A stretch of DNA of 64,000 nt, from contig NZ_JHXX01000005.1 in the NCBI RefSeq assembly GCF_000621605.1, positions 62,001 to 126,000 on the forward strand. The letters are read 5' to 3'. The notes beneath the pieces are model-generated. The model was not told the DNA's origin and did not search any database. It worked only from the letters and a program-made list of their open reading frames with translations. Position 1 is the stretch's first letter. Every line of letters begins with the position of its first letter. The position numbers were made by a program, and so were the translations under genes. Origin of the DNA: Butyrivibrio sp. MC2021. GTDB taxonomy: Bacteria; Bacillota; Clostridia; Lachnospirales; Lachnospiraceae. This document shows, one piece after another, positions 28,409 through 37,591 of this stretch.

Positions 28409-29713
28409 ATGGCAGAGAAAAATTATGTAGCAAAAAGGCCCCCAATGGGGTGGAACAGCTGGGACTGTTACGGAGCCAGCGTAAATGAGGAGCAGCTCCT
28501 TGGAAATGCTCAGTATATGGCAGATCACCTTAAGGAATTTGGCTGGGAGTACGTGGTCTGCGACATTCAGTGGTACGAGCCCACGGCGGATTCCCACTGG
28601 TATCACAAGTTCACAGAGCTGGAGATGGATGAGTATTCAAGACTTATCCCCGCAGTGAACAGATTCCCCTCTTCTGCAGGGGGCAAGGGCTTTGGGCCTA
28701 TCGCTGAGAAGATTCACGACATGGGCCTGAAATTCGGAATCCACATCATGAGAGGAATCCCGAGACAGGCTGTCCACAGGAACACCGGGCTTCTTGGAAC
28801 CACAGCAACAGCCAGAGATATCGCCCAGACAGGCTCCATCTGCATGTGGAACACCGATATGTACGGAGTTGACGCTTCTGTCATGGGAGCCCAGGAATAC
28901 TACAATTCTATTTTCAAAATGTACGCCGAATGGGGCGTTGATTATGTAAAGGTGGACGACATCGCCAGAGTAGACGTTGGCCCTGAGGCGCCGGGAGCAG
29001 GCTTTTCCGAGATCGCCATGATCAAAAAGGCCATCGAAAACTGCGGAAGACCCATGGTTCTCAGCCTTTCACCGGGGCCCGCAAGAGTGGATCAGAAGGA
29101 CTTCCTTCTGGAAAATGCCAACATGTGGCGAATGACCGACGACTTCTGGGATAAATGGGAGCACCTCTACGGCATGTTCGAGAGATGCCACGCCTGGGAG
29201 GGCATCGGCTGCAAGGACCACTGGCCCGACTGCGACATGCTTCCCCTTGGCAAGCTCTGCCTTATAGAAAAAGAGGGCGGCGGTCACTATACCTCTTTTA
29301 CAGAGAATGAGCAGAGGATCCTCATGACACTGTGGTGCATGTTCAGATCCCCGCTTATGTTCGGCGGAGAGATGCGTGAGAACGACGACTTCACCCTGCA
29401 TCTTATGACCAACACAAGAGTCCTTGATATGCACCGCTACGGAAGGAAGGCAAAGCAGATATCCCGTGAGGACGACCTGGTGACCTGGAAGAGCCAGACC
29501 AAGGACGGACAGAAGGCCTACGTGGCCTTCTTTAACATCAGCGAGAACAAAAAGAAGTTCAAGATAAAATTCAAGAATCTTGGGATCAAGGCCAAGGGCG
29601 AGCTTCCTGCAGCCAATATGTGGACCGGTGAGGGCGTGATGCTGAAGGATAAGACCCAGGTGGAGATGGAACCCCACAGCGTGCTGTGTTTTGAGCTGGG
29701 GATTTCTGAGTAA
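28409..29713 (+). CDS. Intracellular alpha-galactosidase, GH27-like
   Basis: A 434-residue glycoside hydrolase. The ATG at 28409 has CGGGGAG upstream and gives MAEKNYVAKRPPMGWNSWDCYG, with the clan GH-D signature PPMGWNSWD. The likely nucleophile Asp is in YVKVDDIARV and the acid/base Asp in RMTDDFWDKW. A C-terminal beta domain (about 345-434) follows. There is no signal peptide, so it should act on imported galactosides such as melibiose or raffinose-type oligosaccharides. galK and galT lie 12 kb downstream and could use the galactose. The GH27/GH31/GH36 relation is sure; exact specificity is not. Confidence 0.82.
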   Translation: MAEKNYVAKRPPMGWNSWDCYGASVNEEQLLGNAQYMADHLKEFGWEYVVCDIQWYEPTADSHWYHKFTELEMDEYSRLIPAVNRFPSSAGGKGFGPIAEKIHDMGLKFGIHIMRGIPRQAVHRNTGLLGTTATARDIAQTGSICMWNTDMYGVDASVMGAQEYYNSIFKMYAEWGVDYVKVDDIARVDVGPEAPGAGFSEIAMIKKAIENCGRPMVLSLSPGPARVDQKDFLLENANMWRMTDDFWDKWEHLYGMFERCHAWEGIGCKDHWPDCDMLPLGKLCLIEKEGGGHYTSFTENEQRILMTLWCMFRSPLMFGGEMRENDDFTLHLMTNTRVLDMHRYGRKAKQISREDDLVTWKSQTKDGQKAYVAFFNISENKKKFKIKFKNLGIKAKGELPAANMWTGEGVMLKDKTQVEMEPHSVLCFELGISE

Positions 29714-29721
29714 GCCCGAAT

Positions 29722-29757
29722 GTTACTATGAGCAGTCGTAAGACTGTGAATAGTAAC
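29722..29757 (+). repeat. REP-like palindromic repeat, copy A
   Basis: GTTACTAT pairs with ATAGTAAC and an inner CAGTC with GACTG around GTAA. An inverted near-copy lies at 58222-58257. Both are preceded by C(C)CGAAT(T). It starts 9 bases after the alpha-galactosidase stop. Confidence 0.6.
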
Positions 29758-29773
29758 GAATAATGATCAAGAG

Positions 29774-29808
29774 GGGCAAATTTACAGTTATTTTATACAA
29801 ATTTGCCC
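29774..29808. repeat. Hairpin GGGCAAATTT/AAATTTGCCC
   Basis: A perfect 10-base inverted repeat with a 14-base AT-rich loop, no following T run. Either a weak terminator for the alpha-galactosidase or an operator just upstream of the pckA promoter. Confidence 0.5.
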
Positions 29809-29816
29809 TGAAATTC

Positions 29817-29845
29817 TTGTGAAAATCTTGCCTTTGTAGTATAAA
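29817..29845 (+). promoter_or_regulatory. Sigma-A promoter for pckA
   Basis: TTGTGA (29817-29822), 17-base spacer, TATAAA (29840-29845). Transcription should begin near 29852, leaving a leader of about 130 bases that contains a small TGGGC/GCCCA hairpin (29853-29870). Confidence 0.7.
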
Positions 29846-29983
29846 TGTAGTAGTGGGCTCAATTTGGCCCAACCTTTAACAGTGTATCTGCGAATTTTCT
29901 GCATATTGTTTAATTTAATAACTTTAAACTGATAATATCAGACTATTTGCGCGAAAAAATATTATAAGAAAAGAGGTCACAGA

Positions 29984-31597
29984 ATGGCAAACATTGATTT
30001 AACTCAGTATGGCATCACAGGCACAACCGAGCTGGTTTACAACCCTTCATACGAGCTTCTTTACGAAGAAGAGAAGAAGTCAGATCTTACAGGATACGAG
30101 GTAGGTGTTGACACAGAACTCGGTGCAGTAAACGTTATGACAGGTATCTACACAGGTCGTTCACCTAAAGATAAGTATATCGTAATGGATGCTAACTCAA
30201 AGGATACTGTTTGGTGGACTTCTGACGAGTACAAGAACGATAACCACCCTATGAGCGAGGAAGTTTGGGCTAAGGTTAAGGACATTGCAAAGAAAGAGCT
30301 TTGCAACAAGAGACTCTTTGTAGTAGATGCTTTCTGCGGTGCTAACAAGGATTCCCGTATGGCAGTTCGTTTCATCGTTGAGGTTGCATGGCAGGCTCAC
30401 TTCATCAAGAACATGTTCATCCAGCCTACAGAGGCAGAGCTCGCTGAGTTCAAGCCTGATTTCGTAGTTTACAACGCTTCCAAGGCTAAGGTTGATGACT
30501 ATCAGGCACTTGGACTTAACTCCGAGACTTGCGTAGCATTCAACATCACAAGCCGTGAGCAGGTTATCATCAATACATGGTACGGCGGAGAGATGAAGAA
30601 GGGTATGTTCTCAATGATGAACTATTACCTTCCTCTTAAGGGCATGGCTTCCATGCACTGCTCAGCTAACACAGATATGGAAGGTAAGAACACAGCTGTA
30701 TTCTTCGGCCTTTCAGGAACAGGTAAGACAACACTTTCTACAGATCCTAAGAGACTTCTCATCGGTGATGACGAGCACGGCTGGGACGACAACGGAGTAT
30801 TCAACTTCGAGGGCGGCTGCTATGCTAAGGTTATCGGCCTTGACAAGGAGTCTGAGCCTGATATCTACAACGCTATCAAGAGAGACGCTCTTCTTGAGAA
30901 CGTAACTGTAGCTGCAGACGGCAAAATCGACTTTGACGATAAGAGCGTTACAGAGAACACTCGTGTATCTTATCCTATCAACCACATTAAGAACATCGTT
31001 CTCAACGTTAATCCTACATCTTCAGGCCCTGCTGCTAAGAACGTTATCTTCCTTTCAGCTGATGCGTTCGGAGTACTTCCTCCTGTATCAATTCTGACAC
31101 CTGAGCAGACACAGTACTACTTCCTTTCAGGCTTCACAGCTAAGCTTGCAGGAACAGAGAGAGGAATCACAGAGCCTACACCTACATTCTCAGCATGCTT
31201 CGGACAGGCATTCCTTGAGCTTCATCCTACAAAGTACGGTGAGGAGCTCGTTAAGAAGATGCAGAAGAGCGGAGCTAAGGCTTACCTCGTAAACACAGGT
31301 TGGAACGGAACAGGTAAGAGAATTTCCATCAAGGATACTCGTGGTATCATTGATGCCATCCTTAACGGCGATGTAAACAAGGCTGAGACCAAGAAGATCC
31401 CGATCTTCGACTTCGAAGTTCCTACATCACTTCCGGGAGTTGATCCTGCAATCCTTGATCCTAGAGATACATACGCTGATGCTTCTGAGTGGGAGACAAA
31501 GGCTAAGGATCTTGCAGAGAGATTCATCAAGAACTTCAAGAAGTACGAAGGCAACGATGCAGGTAAGGCACTTGTTGCTGCCGGCCCTAAGCTTTGA
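29984..31597 (+). CDS. pckA: ATP-dependent phosphoenolpyruvate carboxykinase
   Basis: The 537-residue length is exact for the ATP-type enzyme, which interconverts oxaloacetate + ATP and PEP + CO2 + ADP. In rumen-type anaerobes it often runs toward oxaloacetate to save energy. Visible are [10 protein letters not shown] (substrate Arg), the P-loop [13 protein letters not shown], the metal site GDDEHGWDD and [19 protein letters not shown] 9 bases before the ATG. It is monocistronic, with a clear promoter and a strong terminator. Codon choice (ACA, GCT, CTT, GTT, AAG) is strikingly uniform and differs from most neighbours, as expected for an abundant enzyme. Confidence 0.97.
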   Translation: MANIDLTQYGITGTTELVYNPSYELLYEEEKKSDLTGYEVGVDTELGAVNVMTGIYTGRSPKDKYIVMDANSKDTVWWTSDEYKNDNHPMSEEVWAKVKDIAKKELCNKRLFVVDAFCGANKDSRMAVRFIVEVAWQAHFIKNMFIQPTEAELAEFKPDFVVYNASKAKVDDYQALGLNSETCVAFNITSREQVIINTWYGGEMKKGMFSMMNYYLPLKGMASMHCSANTDMEGKNTAVFFGLSGTGKTTLSTDPKRLLIGDDEHGWDDNGVFNFEGGCYAKVIGLDKESEPDIYNAIKRDALLENVTVAADGKIDFDDKSVTENTRVSYPINHIKNIVLNVNPTSSGPAAKNVIFLSADAFGVLPPVSILTPEQTQYYFLSGFTAKLAGTERGITEPTPTFSACFGQAFLELHPTKYGEELVKKMQKSGAKAYLVNTGWNGTGKRISIKDTRGIIDAILNGDVNKAETKKIPIFDFEVPTSLPGVDPAILDPRDTYADASEWETKAKDLAERFIKNFKKYEGNDAGKALVAAGPKL

Positions 31598-31633
31598 TTT
31601 AAGAGCCTGTGCTTAGAATAATATGATTATCAG

Positions 31634-31667
31634 GGGATGGTTTCCTTCGGGAGACCATCCCTTTTTT
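31634..31667 (+). terminator. pckA terminator
   Basis: GGGATGGTTTCC-TTCG-GGAGACCATCCC followed by six T: a near-perfect 12-pair stem with a stable tetraloop. Confidence 0.92.
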
Positions 31668-31761
31668 AGAGACTTTTTTAATGCTTAGTTTATAAAAAAG
31701 TTATCGGCTATATGTTATAATATTATCGGTTCGAAGCGCTTTGCGATTATGGATATACTTT

Positions 31762-33999
31762 ATGGAAAATGTAGAGCAAGAACATCTCACAAATATAATA
31801 GATAGAACGCTCATAATAGCGATCCTTGTTTCTTATGGGTGCTTTTGCATCAGTACCTTCTTAAGAAACAATTTTTTTATGCTCCTGTTTTCGCCGGTAA
31901 CGGTTACGCTGACAGGCGTACTTATGCTGTTTTGTTTAAAGAGGCTTGGGAGATACTGGGTTTCTTCACTTATCCTGGCCTGCGGAGTGCTTTTCTATGC
32001 ACTGGCGGATATCATAATGTTCTTTGATGAGGCTGTAACCGGGAAATTCGCCATGGGCGAACTTATAGCCACAATATATCTTTTTCCCAATTATCTCTTT
32101 GGCACATCAGTCGCTGTCTATTTCCTGCAAAAATTAAAAAGAACAGAGCTATACCAGTTTCTTGTAAATGTGTTTGTCTTTACAAGCTTTGGCTTAGTGG
32201 CTTTCAGACATATTCTTATTTATCTCGGCTCCTACGAGATTCTTACACGATCTGAGCTTCTAAGAGTTTATCTTTATTTCAGCATCAATTTTTTTATCCT
32301 GATAATGCTCTTTAACATGTACTGTATGATTGCGGCCGGAGGCGGAATCAAGCCCACAAATATCATGATCCTGGGTATTTTTGTCTATATCATATTTGAT
32401 ATTCCCTACACCTATCTGCAGGCCATAGGGCAGGATCCGGAAAATGACTATACAAACCTGTTTTACGTGCTGTGCATGATGCTCATGGCCTGTGGATTGT
32501 ATTTTCAGGTCAAAAAAGAATATGATTTCAAGCTAAAGGGCTATGAATACTCGGAGAGAACTGCCAAGCGAACCAGTATTTTTGTTACTGTAGGCATCTT
32601 GGCTTCTCTTGTTTTGCGTTGTACCAATCATATAGACAGGGACGAATTCTTCTTTATCGTGCTGCCTATGCTGGTTTACTGGCTGACATATTCGGTACTT
32701 CATAACGGAGCCCTGAACGAGCAGCTTTTGAAACAGAGGGATATTCTGACGGGGCTTTACAACAGGCGATATAGCGCTGTCATCCTGGCGGACTCCGTAA
32801 GACAGGCCCAGGACAGCGGCAGGAAATTTGCGATCTTTTATGCCGATCTTAACTCCTTCAAGCCCATCAACGATTCCTATGGCCACGATATGGGGGACAG
32901 GGTTCTTAAGGAATTTGGATCCCGTATGCTGGCCCTTCCTTCGGATTATGTTTCCTTCAGAACCGGAGGAGACGAGTTCATGATTGTAAAAAATGGGGTT
33001 GAGTCCGAGGCGGACCTAGATGCCACGGCGGTCCATCTTCAGAGGCTTTTTAACACGCCCCTTAACCTGGATACATACATTTTTACCCTGTCCGGAAGTA
33101 TTGGCTATGCCCTTTATCCCGATGACAGCAAAGAGACTGATAACCTGATCCGCTATGCGGATGCGGCCATGTATTCCGTCAAGCACAGCGCCAATAAGGA
33201 TGATTTCAAGAGGTTCGACAAGGGGCTGGTGGCCAGTGTTGAGAAGCATAAATCCCTTGAGAACAGGCTAAAGGATGCAGATCCGGCAAAAGACTTTGAA
33301 CTGCGATATCAGCCAAGGATAGATGCCGGCACCGGAAAGACCGTGGCGGTGGAGGTGCTGCCAAGATTAAAGTCCGAGGAGGAATGTACCGCCTATGAGC
33401 TTCTTCCCATAGCGGAAGAGGTGGGACTTATGAACCGCCTTGGCAAGTGGATAATTGAGACAGCCCTTGATCAGCAGAAAAAATGGCGGGATGAGGATGG
33501 GAAAAATATTGCAGTTTCTGTGAATCTGTCGCCACTGCAGCTTTTGGACAAGGATTTTCTCACAAGGCTTAGAAAGATCACAGAGAGCGACGGCCTTGAT
33601 CCATCGGGGATCCTTTTGGAGATCAGCAATGAAGCCATTATGGGAGCTTCAACAGCTGTGAGGCAGACCCTCTGGGACCTTAATAAGTACGGCTATCACC
33701 TGGTGCTCAATGACTTCGGCGGTGGAAATATCAACCTTAGTCAGATGCAGGACTGCGGCCTTACTGCCATCAATCTGTCCCCATCCCTGGTGCTGGGAGA
33801 AGAGGACAAGAAGGTAAAAACACTGATAAAGGCCATTGTGAGCATGGCAATGGAGCTTGATATCAAGGTCTGCGCCATAGGTGTTGAGAGCAGGGAACAG
33901 GCAGAGGCTCTTGGGAAAATGGGCATCACCTGCCTTCAGGGATTCTACTATGGCAAACCTCTTTCTGCAGAGGATTTTAAAAATTCCCAGTACTTTTAG
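31762..33999 (+). CDS. Membrane GGDEF-EAL protein with degenerate EAL domain
   Basis: A 745-residue protein; the ATG at 31762 is preferred to an upstream TTG at 31741, though neither has a strong ribosome site. The N-terminal third (about 15-310) holds around eight membrane helices. A GGDEF domain (about 325-495) has an intact RTGGDEF active site, but the inhibitory RxxD site reads LPSD, so product feedback is probably lost. The EAL domain (about 500-745) is eroded: EAL is EVL, the metal-binding DDFGTG is NDFGGG, the KID motif is INLSPS, and AEGVE is AIGVES. It keeps SVNLSP. The likely activity is c-di-GMP synthesis, with the EAL part a binding or structural module. A TATAAT at 31716-31721 may be its -10. 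Confidence 0.88.
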   Translation: MENVEQEHLTNIIDRTLIIAILVSYGCFCISTFLRNNFFMLLFSPVTVTLTGVLMLFCLKRLGRYWVSSLILACGVLFYALADIIMFFDEAVTGKFAMGELIATIYLFPNYLFGTSVAVYFLQKLKRTELYQFLVNVFVFTSFGLVAFRHILIYLGSYEILTRSELLRVYLYFSINFFILIMLFNMYCMIAAGGGIKPTNIMILGIFVYIIFDIPYTYLQAIGQDPENDYTNLFYVLCMMLMACGLYFQVKKEYDFKLKGYEYSERTAKRTSIFVTVGILASLVLRCTNHIDRDEFFFIVLPMLVYWLTYSVLHNGALNEQLLKQRDILTGLYNRRYSAVILADSVRQAQDSGRKFAIFYADLNSFKPINDSYGHDMGDRVLKEFGSRMLALPSDYVSFRTGGDEFMIVKNGVESEADLDATAVHLQRLFNTPLNLDTYIFTLSGSIGYALYPDDSKETDNLIRYADAAMYSVKHSANKDDFKRFDKGLVASVEKHKSLENRLKDADPAKDFELRYQPRIDAGTGKTVAVEVLPRLKSEEECTAYELLPIAEEVGLMNRLGKWIIETALDQQKKWRDEDGKNIAVSVNLSPLQLLDKDFLTRLRKITESDGLDPSGILLEISNEAIMGASTAVRQTLWDLNKYGYHLVLNDFGGGNINLSQMQDCGLTAINLSPSLVLGEEDKKVKTLIKAIVSMAMELDIKVCAIGVESREQAEALGKMGITCLQGFYYGKPLSAEDFKNSQYF

Positions 34000-34120
34000 G
34001 ACAAAAAATGCAATGTTTTTTCGAAATAAGGCAAAAAAACGAGTATAAAATGTGATACAGCCGGGAATTACCTGAGCCAGCGGCTTCAATTTCTTAATTT
34101 ACTACCTTAGTGAGGATAAC

Positions 34121-34855
34121 ATGGAAAAAAAAGAGTGCGTAATTTTACATGCCCCAATTTTGTATATGGATGAGAGAGAACCTTTCAGTATACGTAAGGT
34201 TGGGTATGAGGTGTATGAGGAGGATGGCGCGGGAAGCGTGTCCTTCAACAGAAAGTTTGATTTTCAGAATTATAAGGGGACTGTGAAGGTCATAGAATAC
34301 GCTTACTATCTGGACTATGACATTCAGCATCTCTACGATCTGGAGCATATCTGGATTTATATGGATGAGGACGAGAACATGGTGGGAGCGGAAGGAAGCT
34401 ACCACGGAAGGTTCCTGAGGGCAACGGCCCCGGGATTTACCAGCGTTTTCAAGAAGGGTGAGATGGATGAGGAATATCTGATCCATGACGGGGCAGCCTC
34501 AAGGGTTATTTATCCGAAGGGCAGCAGGCTTATCATGTACTCCCAGCCGGGAAAGCACGCCATGCTGTCAAATCCAAAGCTTATGTACCTCTATCCGGAG
34601 CTCTTTGAAGCCTGCGACAGGCTATGCGGCATAAACGGCCTTGATGCTCCCGAGAAATTTTTGAAGGACATACATTTATCCCAGGAAGAGAACCGGAAGG
34701 TGGCCCGGTACATAAAAGAAAAGTTCTCCTTTGAGCCTGTGATGAGATTCCAGGAAAGAGAGATAAACCACGATGACTACATCCCCTGGCAGGAACTTGA
34801 ATGGGAGATCCCCGGTTTTATCAAGGAGCAGTTAAAGATAATACTTGAAGGATAA
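34121..34855 (+). CDS. Conserved-looking cytosolic protein of unknown function
   Basis: A 244-residue protein without signal peptide or membrane helix. A central stretch (about 50-120) rich in aromatic and acidic residues (VIEYAYYLDYD, DLEHIWIYMDEDENMVGAEGSYHG) looks like a beta-rich enzyme or carbohydrate-associated fold, distantly reminiscent of necrosis-inducing/Vps62-like proteins, but I cannot name the family. The C-terminal part is helical and charged. RBS GTGAGGATAAC before the ATG. The intergenic region before it contains a TATAAA at about 34046. A very short reading frame and a PHP-type hydrolase follow on the same strand. Confidence 0.65.
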   Translation: MEKKECVILHAPILYMDEREPFSIRKVGYEVYEEDGAGSVSFNRKFDFQNYKGTVKVIEYAYYLDYDIQHLYDLEHIWIYMDEDENMVGAEGSYHGRFLRATAPGFTSVFKKGEMDEEYLIHDGAASRVIYPKGSRLIMYSQPGKHAMLSNPKLMYLYPELFEACDRLCGINGLDAPEKFLKDIHLSQEENRKVARYIKEKFSFEPVMRFQEREINHDDYIPWQELEWEIPGFIKEQLKIILEG

Positions 34856-34879
34856 AACGGCATTTAGACAGGAGCGCAG

Positions 34880-34987
34880 ATGCAGATTTTTTCTGATGTT
34901 ATGCCCATTGAGAAGGTCATGACAAAGGAGGGCGTCAGGGTTATCGAGATTCCCTACGACAGCAGGGAAAGCATAAAAAGCGCGTAG
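34880..34987 (+). CDS. Possible 35-residue small protein
   Basis: ATG at 34880 with AGGAGCGC directly before it; encodes MQIFSDVMPIEKVMTKEGV... and ends in a stop at 34985. It lies 24 bases after the unknown gene and 48 bases before the PHP hydrolase. The good ribosome site is the only support. It could also be the remains of a decayed gene or a leader peptide. Confidence 0.3.
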   Translation: MQIFSDVMPIEKVMTKEGVRVIEIPYDSRESIKSA

Positions 34988-35035
34988 ATTGTGCACTGTA
35001 ACATCCATAAAATGGGTAGTATAAGTGGAGGCAAT

Positions 35036-36748
35036 ATGAGTAAAGAAACGAAATTTCTGTCTATAGCTATAGGTTTAATGCAGGGGATCCAGAAGGAGAG
35101 AGGCATCTCAGACCCGGTTCTTGAGAACATGACCGCTGACCGCCTGGACAACTTCATCCGCTGCGCCAGAGTGGTCTGCCCAAGCGCTCCAAGGCGAACC
35201 AACGAAGTGGACTACCCTGCCAAGAACTTCAGGAACCGCTTCCACAGAAACGGAATTCCCGAAGGCTGCAAAGCTCTGGGAGACGTATTTGTCGAGACCA
35301 CCCGCCACGGCAGGGGAATTCCCGCCCAGGTGAAGTTCTTCAAGCTCCTGGAAAATGAGACCCCGGAGGAGTTCGACCGTGTAAACGGCAAGATCACCAT
35401 GATAAGGGATATCACAGGCCTGGACGGCGTTCTTCACAGATTCCTTCCTGTGGGAAGATATGTGGTTGAAGTCTCCAGGGGCAGTGAATATGAAATTATA
35501 GAAGACTATATAGAGGTGGAAAAGGGCGGCCTGGTTAAGAAAAACTACGAGCTGAACCGCTTTATCAACCTGGATAAGATGGGCTTTATCGCCGGAGACA
35601 TCCATCACCACAGCATTTACTCAAGCCCCACCTTTGGGGGCGATGACGACGTGGTGGAGGCTCCCTCAGAGGTGGCCAATTCTATGATGGCCATGGGGCT
35701 TGGCTTCGGAGCACTTTCCGACCACCACAACATTCTTTGCCACAAGGCCTGGAAAGCCGGGGAGAGATACGATTTCATCCCTATTATTTCCAAGGAGATT
35801 TCCACTTCCAACGGCCATGTTATAGCCCTCGGCGTGGATACCGACGTTATTTACAAGATACCGGAACCTGAGGACAGAACCGATGAGTACCTCAGAAGCG
35901 AGTTTGTGAGAATTACGGACGAGATCAAGGAAAAAGGCGGACTGGCCCAGATAAATCACCCAAGGGACCTGCAGAAGGCCATCTCCTGGAACCCTGATTT
36001 TAACGATATGCTGGATATTTTCGAGACCATGGAGATCTGGAACGGCTCCAATCCCATGATGAGCGGCAGCACCAATGACCTGGCAAGAACCCTGTGGCAT
36101 CAGTGCATGCGAAAGGGGCTTTTCCTTCCTGCCACCACGGGAAGCGACACCCACAACATCTGCGCCGATGATTATCACGTTTTGTATGACGAGATCATGG
36201 ACCTGAGAACCATGACTCAGCTGAACACAAAGGAGCTTTCCGAGAAATATCCGGAGGAAGTTCAGGTCTTTTCACAGATATTTGAAAACCTGCTTCCAAT
36301 CCTGGAGAAATGGGCAGAGACCAACCTCACCAGCGGCGGCGTAAGGACCTATGTAAATCTTGGAACCAATAAGCCCAGAGAGGAGACCCATACAGCTCAG
36401 AACGTGATGGATGCCCTGCGGGCGGGACACAGCTTTTTGACCAACGGACCCATTCTTATGACCACCGTAAACGGCAAGGGTCCCGGGGAAAAACTGTCCA
36501 AGGGAGCGAATGCTCTTGAGATAGATATAAAGCTCTATGCCAACAGGCCACTTTCCTGTCTTCAGATCTGCACCGAGAACGGTGTGGTAAAAGAGCTGGA
36601 GCTGAAGGCTGCGCCGGAGAACGGATTTTACGATTACAGCATGGAATTAACTGAGAACATAGATGACTACAGTGATTCCAATTACATATATTTCCTGGCA
36701 AAGGACGACTGCACGAACCTGGCCATCACCAATCCGGTGATTCGCTGA
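35036..36748 (+). CDS. PHP-domain metal-dependent hydrolase (CehA/McbA-like)
   Basis: A 570-residue protein. The ATG at 35036 follows GTGGAGG; a GTG at 34991 is less likely. The middle (about 190-420) is a PHP/polymerase-and-histidinol-phosphatase type metal site: GDIHHHSIYSS, LSDHHN, HVIALG, QINHPRD and TTGSDTHN provide the metal His/Asp ligands. Around it lie an N-terminal domain (1-185) and a C-terminal beta-sandwich-like region (about 460-570) after AGHSFLTNGP. CehA-type proteins are phosphoesterases or other hydrolases, some cell-surface, but no signal peptide is visible here. The substrate is unknown. Confidence 0.85.
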   Translation: MSKETKFLSIAIGLMQGIQKERGISDPVLENMTADRLDNFIRCARVVCPSAPRRTNEVDYPAKNFRNRFHRNGIPEGCKALGDVFVETTRHGRGIPAQVKFFKLLENETPEEFDRVNGKITMIRDITGLDGVLHRFLPVGRYVVEVSRGSEYEIIEDYIEVEKGGLVKKNYELNRFINLDKMGFIAGDIHHHSIYSSPTFGGDDDVVEAPSEVANSMMAMGLGFGALSDHHNILCHKAWKAGERYDFIPIISKEISTSNGHVIALGVDTDVIYKIPEPEDRTDEYLRSEFVRITDEIKEKGGLAQINHPRDLQKAISWNPDFNDMLDIFETMEIWNGSNPMMSGSTNDLARTLWHQCMRKGLFLPATTGSDTHNICADDYHVLYDEIMDLRTMTQLNTKELSEKYPEEVQVFSQIFENLLPILEKWAETNLTSGGVRTYVNLGTNKPREETHTAQNVMDALRAGHSFLTNGPILMTTVNGKGPGEKLSKGANALEIDIKLYANRPLSCLQICTENGVVKELELKAAPENGFYDYSMELTENIDDYSDSNYIYFLAKDDCTNLAITNPVIR

Positions 36749-36970
36749 AGATCAGCGGGCGTAGGACTGGGTCTGGCGATACTCCCTGGGTTCCCGCTTC
36801 CATATTGCAGCTTCACCCTGATTTTACTTTGGTTGCGGATGATGCCGCTTTGAGCCTGATGAATATCTAGTTTCCTTCACAGAAAATTCGAAATTTTATA
36901 GTTTTTATTTTCGCTTCATTGATGTTATGATGATTCTGGTTTTATTTTGGGAATATTTTGGAGCGAAGGT

Positions 36971-37348
36971 ATGGAAACAATAGCACTTTACGAGAATCTG
37001 TCTGTAGTCCTGGGAGTTCTGGGATTTATCCTGCTGCTGGCAGCGGTATTTCTTTGGTTCTTTCTTGATGTCAGACATTATATAGCTGTTCTTACAGGTT
37101 CGGAGGCCAAAAAGGAAGTGGGCATGATCAGACAGGCAGCCACCTCCGGTCAGGTTCAGGCGGATATGAAGTACAACCGCACTTCCGGAGCCGTTATTTC
37201 CTGGAACACTTCAGGACAGCTCAACAAAAATAATACCGGCAACACAGGCAGGATGATGCTCGGAATGAATCCCGGTCTTCAGAACAGCGGCGCCATGACA
37301 GTTCTTATGACTGACAACGGCGACGAGACACAGCTTCTTATGCCATAA
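36971..37348 (+). CDS. Small single-pass membrane protein of unknown function
   Basis: A 125-residue protein; ATG at 36971 with GGAGCGAAGG upstream. One strong membrane helix (about 12-36, VVLGVLGFILLLAAVFLWFF) is followed by a hydrophilic, Asn/Gly/Ser-rich region and the tail DNGDETQLLMP. It ends in a double terminator. I do not recognise it. The 220 bases before it show no other gene. Confidence 0.6.
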   Translation: METIALYENLSVVLGVLGFILLLAAVFLWFFLDVRHYIAVLTGSEAKKEVGMIRQAATSGQVQADMKYNRTSGAVISWNTSGQLNKNNTGNTGRMMLGMNPGLQNSGAMTVLMTDNGDETQLLMP

Positions 37349-37351
37349 AAA

Positions 37352-37397
37352 ATTAAGGTCTATCGTATCGGATCAACCGGTGCGACAGACCTTTTTT
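37352..37397 (+). terminator. Terminator of the small membrane protein gene
   Basis: AAGGTCTATCG...CGACAGACCTT pairs, followed by a run of six T (37392-37397). Confidence 0.75.
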
Positions 37398-37431
37398 ATG
37401 TAATAGGAAATTGCTTCCTATTACATAAAAA
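37393..37431. terminator. Perfect palindromic bidirectional terminator
   Basis: TTTTTATGTAATAGGAA (37393-37409) and its exact complement (37415-37431) around a 5-base loop: 17 perfect pairs with T and A runs at the ends. It overlaps the T run of the preceding terminator and lies between convergent genes, so it can also end the AraC transcript. Confidence 0.75.
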
Positions 37432-37468
37432 CGCTCCGCTATGGATGCGCACTACTGTGTATGACATT

Positions 37469-37574
37469 TCACTAGGCTCGAAAAAACCTCGCCAAGTGAT
37501 CTGCACATCGCGCGTTAGGAATGTGTTGCATGAATGCAACCGCGCTCGGCGCGAGAATGTCGCTAGCGACATTC
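37469..37574. repeat. Cluster of extragenic palindromes 3' of the AraC gene
   Basis: TCACTAGGC/GCCAAGTGA (37469-37499), GTTGCAT-GA-ATGCAAC (37525-37540) and the perfect 20-base palindrome GAATGTCGCTAGCGACATTC (37555-37574). Non-coding. REP-like, similar in style to the cluster at 17284-17396 but different in sequence. Confidence 0.55.
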
Positions 37575-37591
37575 ATTTTATTGCAAAATGA

